Source of the DNA: Acanthamoeba lenticulata
Lineage: Eukaryota; Discosea; Longamoebia; Acanthamoebidae
Reading direction: 5' to 3'
DNA: 14,256 bases
Assembly: GCA_002179805.1 (NCBI GenBank)
Contig: NAVB01002230.1
Coordinates: 1 to 14,256, forward strand
Numbering within the stretch: position 1 is the first letter of the stretch; the number at the start of each line of letters is the position of its first letter. The notes under the pieces were generated by a model, which saw only the letters and a list, made by a program, of their open reading frames with translations, was not told where the DNA came from and did no database searches. Of the stretch, positions 1 through 7,057 are shown piece after piece. The position numbers and the translations under genes are program-made.

Positions 1-9
1 GGGGGGGGG
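1..9. repeat. Poly-G run at window edge
   Basis: Nine consecutive G residues open the window. Together with the hexamer array at the other end, this suggests that the sequence may stop where assembly failed in low-complexity DNA. No gene is visible from here to the first microsatellite. Confidence 0.8.
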
Positions 10-218
10 AAGGTACGACTTCTCCACATTCTGCGCGTCCCAAGTCCTCCCAAGGATATCTGCCTACTCCCCCCATGCGACGATACTGACACGCGGTAAC
101 AGGAAGGCCCCAGTCAGCAAAGCCTCCCTTCTTGGGTAAGCCTCGACCAAACCATGCCTGTGGAAACATGCATGGGAGGGAGATTCGTATCAGAGATTAT
201 ATAAAACCAAACGACTGC

Positions 219-238
219 GTGTGTGTGTGTGTGTGTGT
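219..238. repeat. (GT)10 microsatellite
   Basis: A pure GT dinucleotide run of about ten units. The surrounding stretch 10-500 has open frames, but they are short, cross this repeat and show no recognisable domain. I see no supported gene in it. Confidence 0.9.
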
Positions 239-355
239 ACCTGAGTGTGCCTATCGAATCTCATGTGCTTGGAAGGGCCTGTGCCGTTCCTGCGCATGCC
301 GTGGTGCTTCTTACCGTCGTTATGTTGGCGTATCGCGATACTACTGGGTCGCACG

Positions 356-442
356 GTCATTTATTCTGATACGGTTTTTTGGCCGGGCATTTATTTTATC
401 TTATATAGTCATTTATTTTGTTGATGCGGTCATTTATTTTGC
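356..442. repeat. Irregular AT-rich short direct repeat (CATTTATT)
   Basis: The core CATTTATT occurs four times, starting at about 358, 388, 410 and 431. The spacings are 30, 22 and 21 bp. The last two copies share the longer form GTCATTTATTTTG, and CGG often lies next to a copy. It looks like a small degenerate tandem array. It is AT-rich against a GC-rich background, and no function can be assigned. Confidence 0.55.
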
Positions 443-520
443 AGGAACCAAACCGGACTCAACACAGAGCAGCAGCGCCATAAATCAGTAGTACGCCGTG
501 TGTCAAGTGTGGCTAAACCT

Positions 521-650
521 CGTGATGCCTTGTCGTGCATCGCACCCATCGCACGTCACGTTCCCTTGTCGTGCAATGCACGCATCGCACGTCACGATGC
601 CTTGTCATGTATCGTTGCGTGTCACTCTCCCTTGCAGTGCGTTGAGTGCG
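521..650. repeat. 36-bp minisatellite, about 3.5 copies
   Basis: The anchor CCTTGT recurs at 528, 564 and 600, exactly 36 bp apart, with a diverged copy (CCTTGC) at 630. Units share the elements TCGTGCAT and CGCACGTCACG. The array runs directly into the TG-rich block that follows. Open frames across it have a repetitive composition and are not credible genes. Confidence 0.75.
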
Positions 651-663
651 CATCGTGTTTGTT

Positions 664-763
664 GGGCGTGTATGTGAGTGTGCGTGTGTGTGTGTGTGCG
701 TGTGTGTGTGTGTGTGCGTGTGTGTGTGTGTGTGTGTGCGTGTGCGCGTGCGTGCGTGTGTGC
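664..763. repeat. TG-rich microsatellite block
   Basis: Nearly continuous TG with scattered CG steps (TGCGTGTG). Apparent coding frames through it are Cys-Val repeats on one strand and Thr-His repeats on the other. This is what a dinucleotide repeat gives in every frame, so I do not call a gene. Confidence 0.9.
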
Positions 764-805
764 GTACACCCTGTTGATTGCACTCGTGCGTTGTCTTTTT
801 CAACA

Positions 806-911
806 TCCATGAGCGCACACACGCTCACGTACGCACGATCACTCACGGCCACGCTCACGCGACCACACACGCACACACACGCGCGCGCACGATCACGCAC
901 GCGTGCACGCA
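806..911. repeat. CA/CG-rich microsatellite block
   Basis: Degenerate CACA with CACG and ACGC steps, in the opposite strand sense to the TG block at 664-763. The two blocks are separated by about 40 bp, so they form a loose inverted pair. Confidence 0.8.
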
Positions 912-1130
912 TGGTGCATCCTCGTGAAATGGTCTGCTGAGCCACGTGCGCATAGACCAAGGAGAAGAGCCTCCTCTTGGTGTTCAAGCAGGAGGATGAC
1001 GTCGACACCAGCAGTGGCGTTGAGAATGTCCTCCGTCATGGTGGTGTCCGACCAGTCAGCCAATCCCGGCCTCATGCCATACAGTACTACTTTCGTACCG
1101 TAAGTGGGACATTGCCGATAGATGACCATG
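912..1130 (-). other. Non-repetitive island with weak coding potential (possible gene remnant)
   Basis: This is the only stretch of normal complexity inside the left 2.2 kb. On the minus strand an ATG at 1129 opens a 78-codon frame whose centre looks protein-like, with mixed hydrophobic and acidic residues such as ILNATAGVDVILLLEHQ and a preference for G/C at third positions. On the plus strand a second open frame ends at a canonical donor-like GTAAGT at about 1100. I recognise no family on either strand. It could be an isolated exon, a decayed gene fragment, or simply unique spacer between repeats. I cannot choose the strand with confidence. Confidence 0.25.
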
Positions 1131-1510
1131 TGTGTGGTATTGTGTGTGTGTGTGTGTGCGTATGGGGGGGTGTGTGTGTGTGTGGATGTGTGTGGGTGAG
1201 TCTACGCGCGTGAGCGTACTTGTGCTCGTGTGCTCGTGCTTGTGCATGGTCGTGCTTGAGTGGTCGGACAAGCACCCGGTCCCACGTACACGACTTCTGT
1301 GTATGCGTGCGTGCGTGCGTGCGTGAGTGCTTGTGCGTGCTTGTGCGTGCGTGCCTGTGCGTGCCTGTGCGTGCGTGCCTGTGCGTGCGTGCCTGTGCGT
1401 GCGCGCACTGTGAGCGTTCGCGCGTGAGCGTGGGTGTACGTGTACGTGTGCGTGAGCGTCCGTGTACGCGTACGTGAGCGTGCGTGTGTGTGTGTGTGTA
1501 TGTGTATGTG
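1131..1510. repeat. Long TG-rich block with GTGCGTGCCT minisatellite
   Basis: TG dinucleotides dominate at 1131-1200 and 1480-1510. Between about 1300 and 1410 there is a short-period array built from GTGCGTGC and CTGTGC units. A 37-bp segment at 1222-1258 has an inverted counterpart at about 1977-2011 in the CA block downstream. No gene is supported here. Confidence 0.85.
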
Positions 1511-1641
1511 TACGTGAAGGTGTATCGAGTGCGAACGTACGTGCATGCATGTTTGTATGAGTGCGTATGCACGCGCGCGTTGAGGCAACATGCCGTGCCG
1601 TGCCGGGCAGTGCTGCACACTCGCGTTCATGTACCCGCTCT

Positions 1642-1839
1642 TGCGCGCGCGCGCGCGCGCACACACACACACACACGCACGCAAATTACACGTTCACACG
1701 TGTATGTACGCACGCGCAAACAACACACACGCATGCACTTGGCATACACTCGCATGTACACTCAAGCACACGCACGCACTCACACACGCGTACACACACA
1801 CACACACACGTACTCGCATGCACGCACGCTCACACACAC

Positions 1840-1918
<79 letters not shown>

Positions 1919-2160
1919 TACATTTTTATAACACACAAACAAACGCACACACACACTCTGCATGCACACGCATGCACAAGCACGACCATTCACAAGCACG
2001 CGCACATGCACGTACATACCTGCACAAGTACACTTGGCATCACACACGCAGGCACTCGGCACATATTCGCACGCCTGCACAAGCTCGACCACACACACAC
2101 ACACACTCGCGCGCGCGCGTACGTACTAACGCACAAGCACGCACCCATACGCACGCACAC
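1642..2160. repeat. Long CA-rich block beginning with a (GC)n(AC)n tract
   Basis: The block starts with an uninterrupted alternating purine-pyrimidine tract, GC repeats then AC repeats, at about 1642-1676. It continues as CA-rich DNA to about 2160. A second alternating tract, (AC)n then (CG)n, lies at about 2090-2126. The strand sense is opposite to the TG block at 1131-1510. Frames of more than 200 codons through it consist of Thr-His repeats and are artefacts of the dinucleotide composition. Confidence 0.9.
1842..1922. repeat. (CACATA)n hexamer array
   Basis: Within the CA block, the six-base unit CACATA repeats about a dozen times with one longer CA interruption, ending at an AT-rich break (ATTTTTATAA) at about 1922. 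This is the most regular sub-array in the region. Confidence 0.85.
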
Positions 2161-2438
2161 CTAGGTTACGCACAGCAATCGATCTTTCTTGACAAGGTTT
2201 CGTTATGGCAACCGAATTCCAAAGAACAAGGTTTTCTTCTCCTCCTTCACCATCTCTTCCAATCGTCTCCTGCTCAGGCGTTAGTTACCGGTCGTCCTTT
2301 GGGTTAGGGCACGTCAGCACGCGTGTGCGTGTGCGTTTGCGCGTGCGTGTGCGCGTGCGTGGCGTGGGGTGGCGTGTGTGTTTATGTGGGTGGCGTGCGC
2401 GTTGCAAAGAAAATGACGCAACAGATTTAACGATTAAC
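2161..2438. other. Spacer between CA block and SP-RING gene
   Basis: Positions 2161-2310 are unique sequence with no recognisable gene. Positions 2310-2402 are another degenerate TG/CG block (GTGCGTGTGCG). This spacer is the 3' flank of the minus-strand gene that ends at 2439. I see no convincing AATAAA on the minus strand here. Confidence 0.5.
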
Positions 2439-3710
2439 TCAGCTCGACAATTTAATTCTCTTTGTGGCAGGCGGTGGCATCAACATCAGTTTCTCGTCAT
2501 ACTCGTACTTCTCACGCTTCTTCGAGTGCCGACCAATTTCATCACCATCGCCACAATTACCGTCATCGTCATCATCGTCGATGTAGATGAATTCGGGTCT
2601 TCTCAGCCTGACCGTGCGCCGAGAAGAGCTGTCGACTCTGGCTTGAAAGGCTCTTGTGACAGGGGTCGATTCGAGCAGGATGTCGTTCTCCGAGGAGAAA
2701 AGGGGGGCGCCACAGCCCGGGTAGGGACAACCGAGGATCTTCTCGGCGTACTCGTGGATCATCGCCTGGATGTCTCGCACAATCTCGAGAGCTTCACCAA
2801 AGGGCGACACACTCGGGTCCTTCTTGTCACCGAGGATGCGCAGTACGTCGTAGTAGTGCCGTTGGAGTCTGTAGCAGATCGAGTGGAGAGTTTCGAGCAC
2901 ATCCGAAGTGTCGCAGATGACGGCACCCGTTCCGACGAGGCATATGGGCTGGCGCGTATGACGGCAAGCCGCGGTGATGACAGCGTCGGCGATGCGCGAC
3001 CTGCCATCGTGATAGCTGTAGGCGGTCTGGCCGAGGTCCCAGCCAGGAGGTGGGCAGATGCCGGCCGACTTGGCGGGGTTGTGCCGGGAGGCCTCCCGGG
3101 CAAAGTCGTCGGCGCGGAGGAGCGAGTCCACCGGGGCAAGAGCCTCGCAGATGGGACAGACCTCGCACTTGAGTCTAGCGTAGCGGTCAAGCGCCACAAC
3201 CAACTTGGGCTTCGCCTGCTTCACCATGGCATGTAGGAGGTGCATGCCCAGAGTGTCGATAGCCTCGAAACGCGACTCCGGCTTGAGCTCCTCGTCTTCC
3301 TCCTCCAAGATCGGCAATAACCACAGGCCCCAAACGATCTCCGAGAGCCGTTCGAGCATCTGGTCGGTCCTGCCCTTTAGCATTCGAAGAGCCTGCGTGG
3401 CCTGCGCGATGTATGCCGCGCGCCCGAACGAGCCGAAGTGGGCACAGAGGGGACCTCGACACGGATCGGCGACGTAGTTCTTGGAGATCGGACAAGTGGC
3501 AGGCACAGCAACACCACCCCACATCGTGATATCAGGACGCTTGGAATGACCCGAAGAAGCAAAGTCGCCCTCGATGTCATCGTCGTCGTCGTCGTCGTCG
3601 TCGTGCCATCGGCTGTCGACATTACTGGGAGCAGCCGCCTGGCCTTGACCGTTATGGTCGATGATGGAAGGATGGAAGTAACGGAGGGAGTGGGTCGGTT
3701 CGAGTTGCAT
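2439..3710 (-). CDS. SP-RING (MIZ) zinc-finger protein, PIAS/Siz-like putative SUMO E3 ligase
   Basis: One uninterrupted frame of 423 residues, ATG at 3710 and TGA at 2439. SP-RING signature: residues 73-91 read CPI, then PCRG at 83-86 and CAH at 89-91. Residues 185-200 read CPICEALAPVDSLLRA, which lines up without gaps with the CPVC...SL end of PIAS fingers. The expected zinc ligands C89, H91, C185 and C188 are present. Two features are odd. The Cys that normally follows CxH two residues later is Ser94, and about 90 mostly helical residues, including an acidic stretch at 136-141, separate the two halves. Residues 375-383 (FIYIDDDDD) look like a SUMO-interacting motif. Poly-Asp runs lie at 37-45 and 378-383. 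The C-terminal PATKRIKLSS resembles the c-Myc nuclear signal. Known: SP-RING proteins bring Ubc9~SUMO to nuclear substrates. Inferred: this one does too. No SAP or PINIT domain is visible. A second Cys pair, C328 and C333, is unassigned. It lacks introns, unlike its neighbours. Confidence 0.7.
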   Translation of the reverse strand: MQLEPTHSLRYFHPSIIDHNGQGQAAAPSNVDSRWHDDDDDDDDDIEGDFASSGHSKRPDITMWGGVAVPATCPISKNYVADPCRGPLCAHFGSFGRAAYIAQATQALRMLKGRTDQMLERLSEIVWGLWLLPILEEEDEELKPESRFEAIDTLGMHLLHAMVKQAKPKLVVALDRYARLKCEVCPICEALAPVDSLLRADDFAREASRHNPAKSAGICPPPGWDLGQTAYSYHDGRSRIADAVITAACRHTRQPICLVGTGAVICDTSDVLETLHSICYRLQRHYYDVLRILGDKKDPSVSPFGEALEIVRDIQAMIHEYAEKILGCPYPGCGAPLFSSENDILLESTPVTRAFQARVDSSSRRTVRLRRPEFIYIDDDDDDGNCGDGDEIGRHSKKREKYEYDEKLMLMPPPATKRIKLSS

Positions 3711-3743
3711 TATGGCTAGCCTAGTGTCTTCGCTTGGTCTCCC

Positions 3744-3751
3744 TAAAAATA
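3744..3751 (-). promoter_or_regulatory. TATA-like element upstream of the SP-RING gene
   Basis: On the minus strand the sequence TATTTTTA lies 34-41 bp upstream of the ATG at 3710, in an otherwise mixed-composition leader. Position and composition fit a TATA-type core promoter with a very short 5' leader. Nothing else supports it. Confidence 0.3.
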
Positions 3752-3851
3752 TGGTTTAGTGTTCTAAAAGGTTACCGATCCGTTATGTACTCGGTGTCGA
3801 CACACCAAGAGATCAAAATTCACGAATATTTCATGGTCGAGCCGTGGCGGT

Positions 3852-3920
3852 TGAGTTTTCTACCAATTCCACGGCCTTATCTAAGATAAGCGTCGACCTT
3901 TGGAATTGACTGAAAACTCA
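3852..3920. repeat. Nested foldback (inverted repeat) sequence
   Basis: Outer arms: TGAGTTTTC at 3852-3860 plus CAATTCCA at 3864-3871 pair with TGGAATTG at 3901-3908 plus GAAAACTCA at 3912-3920. That is 17 of 20 positions, with the three mismatches together. Between the arms lies a perfect small hairpin, CTTATC-TAA-GATAAG, at 3876-3890. It could be a tiny MITE relic, a regulatory palindrome or an RNA hairpin. There is no clear target duplication. It lies upstream of the SP-RING gene and 240 bp from the left transposon end. Confidence 0.55.
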
Positions 3921-3989
3921 TCTCATGATGCGGCACGAGCCAACCACGTGAACGCTGCAACAGGAAGGACACAGACGGCTCGTGTGGTG

Positions 3990-4006
3990 TTGTGTGTGTG
4001 TGTGTG
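3990..4006. repeat. Short (TG)8 microsatellite
   Basis: About eight TG units. The rest of the 3921-4155 stretch is unique and becomes very A/T-rich after 4060, with A and T homopolymers. No gene is visible in it. Confidence 0.75.
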
Positions 4007-4155
4007 GGCCGTTCTTGATGGCGTGGTACCCACGAAAGGGGAAGCTCGAGCACGGCCCACGGCAAAAAATTTTAAAAAAAATGGTTCATAAGATAAAGTA
4101 CCAATTTGTACTCTTGATTATTTTTTTTTCTTTTTTTGCGAAAGGTGCAGATCTT

Positions 4156-4159
4156 ATAT
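4156..4159. repeat. ATAT, candidate target-site duplication (left)
   Basis: ATAT directly precedes the CCC that opens the left terminal repeat. The same four bases follow the GGG closing the right repeat at 7058-7061. A 4-bp duplication has the right length for piggyBac elements, although the usual site is TTAA. ATAT is its own reverse complement, so it also extends the inverted-repeat match. Confidence 0.5.
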
Positions 4160-4184
4160 CCCTTTGAAAACGATAAAAAAATCC
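4160..4184 (+). repeat. Left terminal inverted repeat
   Basis: 25 bp beginning CCCTTTGAAAACGATAA. It pairs with the reverse complement of 7033-7057. Mismatches fall at positions 6, 8, 18 and 23 of the repeat, and CCCTT and AAACGATAA are fully conserved. Confidence 0.75.
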
Positions 4185-4226
4185 ACCGCACGACAGGAGG
4201 TGTTTCAGAACTGTTTCGAGAAGATC

Positions 4227-6831
4227 TCATTTCATTTTTGGCGTTGGAGCGCCCTCGTTCCCAGCGGATAGGGCAGCAAATGCAGAGGTGTCGAAGTTAT
4301 GGTGCTGCGCAAAGCAATGTACGTGGATGTAGATGAGGTTGTCAATTGTGGAGCAGCCTGTGCAGATGATGGAGCAGTTCCAGCCACGGGCACACACAGT
4401 ACATATTCCCCGCTTCTTGACCGCAAAGGGCATGTGGACTGGCGTGGTGGAAGAGGGGGGGGTGGGTGATGAGGGCGCGGCAAATCTTGAGGGTGCAGCA
4501 GATGAGGATGTGACAAATGCTGAGGGCGTGACGAATGACAAGGGCGCAGCAGATGACGAGGGCGCGGCAAATCTTGAAGGTGCGGAAGATGATGCAATTA
4601 ATGCCAAGGGCGCGACAAATGCTGAGGGCGCGGCGACTGCTGAGGGCGTAACGAGTGGTGAGGGCGCAGTGACTGCCGAGGGCGCAAGTGACGAGGGTGT
4701 GGTGACTGCTGAAGGCGCAACAAGTGACGAGGGCGCGGCGACTACTGAAGGCACAGCAACTGCCAAGGGCAAAACAAGCGCGGCGACTGCTGAAGGTGCG
4801 ACGAGCGATGAGGGCGCGGCGATTGCTGAGGGCGCAGCAACTGCTGAGGGTGCAATGAGCGCGGCGACTGCTGAGGGCGCGACGAGTGATGAGGGCGTGG
4901 CAGATGATGAGGGTGCGGCGACTGCTGAGGGTGCAACGAGCACGGCGACTGCTGAGGGCGCGACGAGTGATGAGGGCGCGGCAACTGCTGAAGGTGTGGC
5001 GACTGCTGAGGGTGCAACGAGCGTGGCGACCGCCGAGGGTGTGGACGATGGCTTTGGTGCTCGGGCTTTTCGCTTTCGCTGGCAGCCGCCAGCTGTGGCA
5101 AGGGCGTCAACAAGCTCACGGAAGTACTGGCGGTACGTGAAGTCCTTCTTCTGGTTGACATGCTTGTAGAGTATCCACGCGTTGACGATAGCAAGGAAGA
5201 AGATGGACAGAAACTGAGCACGTGTGTGCTTCATTGTTCGATGCAGGAAGCGGTAGCGGAGGCGGTAGGCGTTGGCCTGATCGACGAACCCAAGGGTGCT
5301 GCGATAGCCAATGATGAAGTTTGGTACGGGCCGCCCGTTCTTGTACTCAGCCACCACTGGCCGCGTATAGCAGTTCGTCAAAATGTTGAGTGGCTTTTTA
5401 TCACGCCAACTGACCACAAGCAGTTTCTTCTTCGACGAGATCCACGCCATCGAGTCTTTTCGTGTGGTGATATGTTTCAGCGTATGCTGCTTGAACGGGT
5501 AGTTGCCCTTGCAGCTAAAGATGAAGTGGTGGTTGCCATCGTCAAGCATTGCCGCCGCGGTCGCAAGTCGCCCGTAGTACGCGTCAGCAGTGATCAGGTA
5601 CCCCCTCCCTATGTTCCATACATCAATGATAAGTGATTGACAATGAATCCACACACGTGTGTATGTTCTAACCTGGTAGCTTTTTAACAAAATCCATGAC
5701 AATGTCCACAGTTGACGGCTGGGCACCACGATAGATCCAGAAGTCAAACACGAAGTTGTTCTCGTCGGCCAGGATGTAGATCTTGATACCGTTCGGGTGT
5801 GGCTTCCCCAATATATACACCCTCACTCCTTTCTTCCTCCCTAACCATGGTCCAATTCCTTCATCGATGCAGACCTTCCGTCCTGGAACCCAGTGCTTCT
5901 GCGAGGCGGTACGCACTGCTTCTTCAATGATGAGGATGTCAAAGTGGAGGGCCTTGTGTATCATTAACCATCGATCTCGCCCCATCTTCTCCTTGATCCA
6001 GGGCGTGCCAAGCAAAGGATCTCCCCTCCAATGATCTTTCATTGATGGTGCTGTCTTTATGCTCATCGCGAGCAAGATGGCGAAATACGTGCACAGCTCC
6101 TCTTTTGTAACACTGCCGAGTTGTTGATGTTGCTGATGTTGTGATGCGTAGTTGTTTGTGTCACTGGTGATGTGTTGCAGGAGGCTGTGTGGGAAGATGG
6201 TGAAGAAGGCTTCCAGCACTGTCAACGTTGATGGGCAGTTGCGTGGCCCAGGGGTCAAAGTGAAGGGGATGTCGAGGACTTCGATTTCCTCTTTCTCCCA
6301 CATCCACTCTGCATCCTTGGGATCTGCTGCCCCCACTGGTGTCGTGGCTGGTGCTGATCCTGCTCCCGCTTTTGCTCCCGCCAGTGCTGCTCCCGCCAGT
6401 GGTGCTCTTCCCTCTCCTGCTCCTACTCCTGCCGGCGGTGCTGCTCCCGCTCTTGCTGGTGCTGCTCCCACTCCACCTCCTGCTGGCGGTGCTGCTCCCA
6501 CTCCACCTCCTGCTGGCGGTGCTGCTCCCACTCCACCTCCTGCTGGCGGTGCTGCTCCCACTCCACCTCCTGCTGGCGGTGCTGCTCCTGCTGGCGGTGC
6601 TGCTCCCACTCCTGCTCCTGCCGGCGGTGCTGCTCCCACTCCACCTCCTGCCGGCGGTGCTGCTCCTGCTGGCGGTGCTGTTCTAGCTGGTACTGTTCGC
6701 TGCCTTTTTGGAGTGCCATTGCTTTGCTGTTCACCTGCAAGCCTTGCCTCAAGTTGGCACTTGGTGCCACTTACCGCCAGCCCACGTGCCCGGCACCTCT
6801 CCTTGAGCTCTGGCTTTGTGGTCTTCCTCAT
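4227..6831 (-). CDS. piggyBac-like transposase (DDE_Tnp_1_7 type) with N-terminal SAP motif
   Basis: Exons 6831-5673 and 5608-4227, joined through a 64-bp intron (donor CAG|GTTAGA, acceptor ACATAG|GG), give 846 residues. I start at the ATG at 6831 because the frame opens just after a TGA and has no earlier ATG. Residues 2-32 form a SAP motif (TKPELKERCRARGLAVSG), a DNA-binding helix pair. Residues about 50-150 are Pro/Ala/Gly repeats. The catalytic core carries Asp323 (CIDEGIGPWLGR), Asp395 (ITADAYYGR) and Asp456 (WRDKKPLNILTN), matching the piggyBac DDD triad. GFVDQANAYRLRYRF follows, as in family members. About 190 residues of Ala-Pro-Ser-Val repeats come next. The C-terminal domain has C789-x2-C792, C798, C802-x2-C805, H815-x-H817-C818 and H822, like the Cys-rich end-binding domain of piggyBac. 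Expected role: cut-and-paste excision and insertion. Activity is not shown. Confidence 0.8.
4480..5050. repeat. In-frame minisatellite coding the Ala/Pro/Ser/Val linker of the transposase
   Basis: A degenerate array based on a 15-bp unit (plus strand GCGACTGCTGAGGGC), mixed with 12-bp spacers into longer units. All units are multiples of three, so the transposase frame stays open and reads APSAVA, APSSLV and similar. The opposite strand is also open for 278 codons by symmetry of the repeat. That antisense frame is not a gene. Confidence 0.8.
5609..5672 (-). other. 64-bp spliceosomal intron in the transposase gene
   Basis: Donor GTTAGA at 5672 and acceptor ATAG ending at 5609. Splicing joins VKKLPG to RGYLITADAYYG at phase 1. 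That is the spacing expected between the first and second catalytic Asp of piggyBac transposases. Without splicing the first exon stops at 5668. Length and ends match the host introns in the neighbouring genes. Confidence 0.8.
6371..6690. repeat. 30-bp in-frame minisatellite coding a Pro/Ala/Gly linker
   Basis: Four near-identical 30-bp units at 6458-6487, 6488-6517, 6518-6547 and 6548-6577. Diverged or shorter copies lie on both sides. On the minus strand each unit codes for ten residues (APPAGGGVGA). Copies abut with no spacers, so this is not a CRISPR array. It lies between the SAP motif and the catalytic core of the transposase. Confidence 0.85.
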
Positions 6832-7032
6832 CTTCTTGTTCAACTTCGTTTTCTGCTGCGATAAAGCTGTCCCCAATTCACTTAAATGATTGGTTGTCCT
6901 TCCAGTTGCACCCAATCAGTAGGCCGGACCGGTAGGAGTTACCACTGCGCCAGCCGCGGTGCCACGTCACCAACAGCCAACAAGAAAAGGCGAAAAATGA
7001 TTTTAAACTATTGTAAAAATAAATAAAAAATC

Positions 7033-7057
7033 GGCTTTTATTATCGTTTCCTAAGGG
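7033..7057 (-). repeat. Right terminal inverted repeat
   Basis: Read on the minus strand it begins CCCTTAGGAAACGATAA. It matches the left repeat at 21 of 25 positions and is followed on the plus strand by ATAT at 7058-7061. Between it and the transposase ATG (6831) lie about 200 bp that must hold the transposase promoter. That leader contains A/T-rich runs at 7000-7030. Confidence 0.75.

Larger units (their letters stand above)
4160..7057 (-). mobile_element. piggyBac-like DNA transposon with SAP-domain transposase, 2898 bp
   Basis: The ends are 25-bp inverted repeats (4160-4184 and 7033-7057) that begin CCCTT and match at 21 of 25 positions. Each is flanked directly by ATAT. Inside is one minus-strand transposase gene of two exons that fills nearly the whole element. 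The left inner margin (4185-4226) is about 40 bp and the right leader about 200 bp. Terminal CCC, a 4-bp duplication and a DDD transposase all fit the piggyBac superfamily. Similarity between the flanks continues outward in patches (CGAAAG at 4139-4144 and its complement at 7073-7078, then CAGA), so ends reaching 46 bp are an alternative. No TTAA is placed symmetrically at the ends. Both exons are open and all three catalytic Asp are present, so the copy could be intact. Confidence 0.75.

Noticed and set aside
500..2307. Many long open frames, several above 150 codons, in the left arm on both strands
   Set aside because: They consist of Cys-Val, Thr-His or Ala-Arg repeats produced by TG/CA and CG dinucleotides in every frame. 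No start context, domain or splice structure supports them.
4333..5169. Plus-strand open frame of 278 codons
   Set aside because: It is antisense to the transposase exon 2 minisatellite. The opposite strand carries recognisable catalytic and Cys/His motifs, and this frame is only repeat translation (EGAATAEGA).
6458..6690. CRISPR-like 30-bp direct repeats
   Set aside because: The units abut without spacers, code in frame for a protein linker, and lie in a eukaryotic gene with a spliceosomal intron.
6152..6889. Plus-strand open frame of 245 codons
   Set aside because: It is antisense to transposase exon 1 and made largely of GGAAPTPPPA repeats mirroring the sense repeats. The SAP and catalytic motifs lie on the minus strand.
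6829..6915. Upstream extension of the transposase to 6915
   Set aside because: The extension would begin with TTG right after an in-frame TGA. The first ATG is at 6831 and lies directly before the SAP motif.
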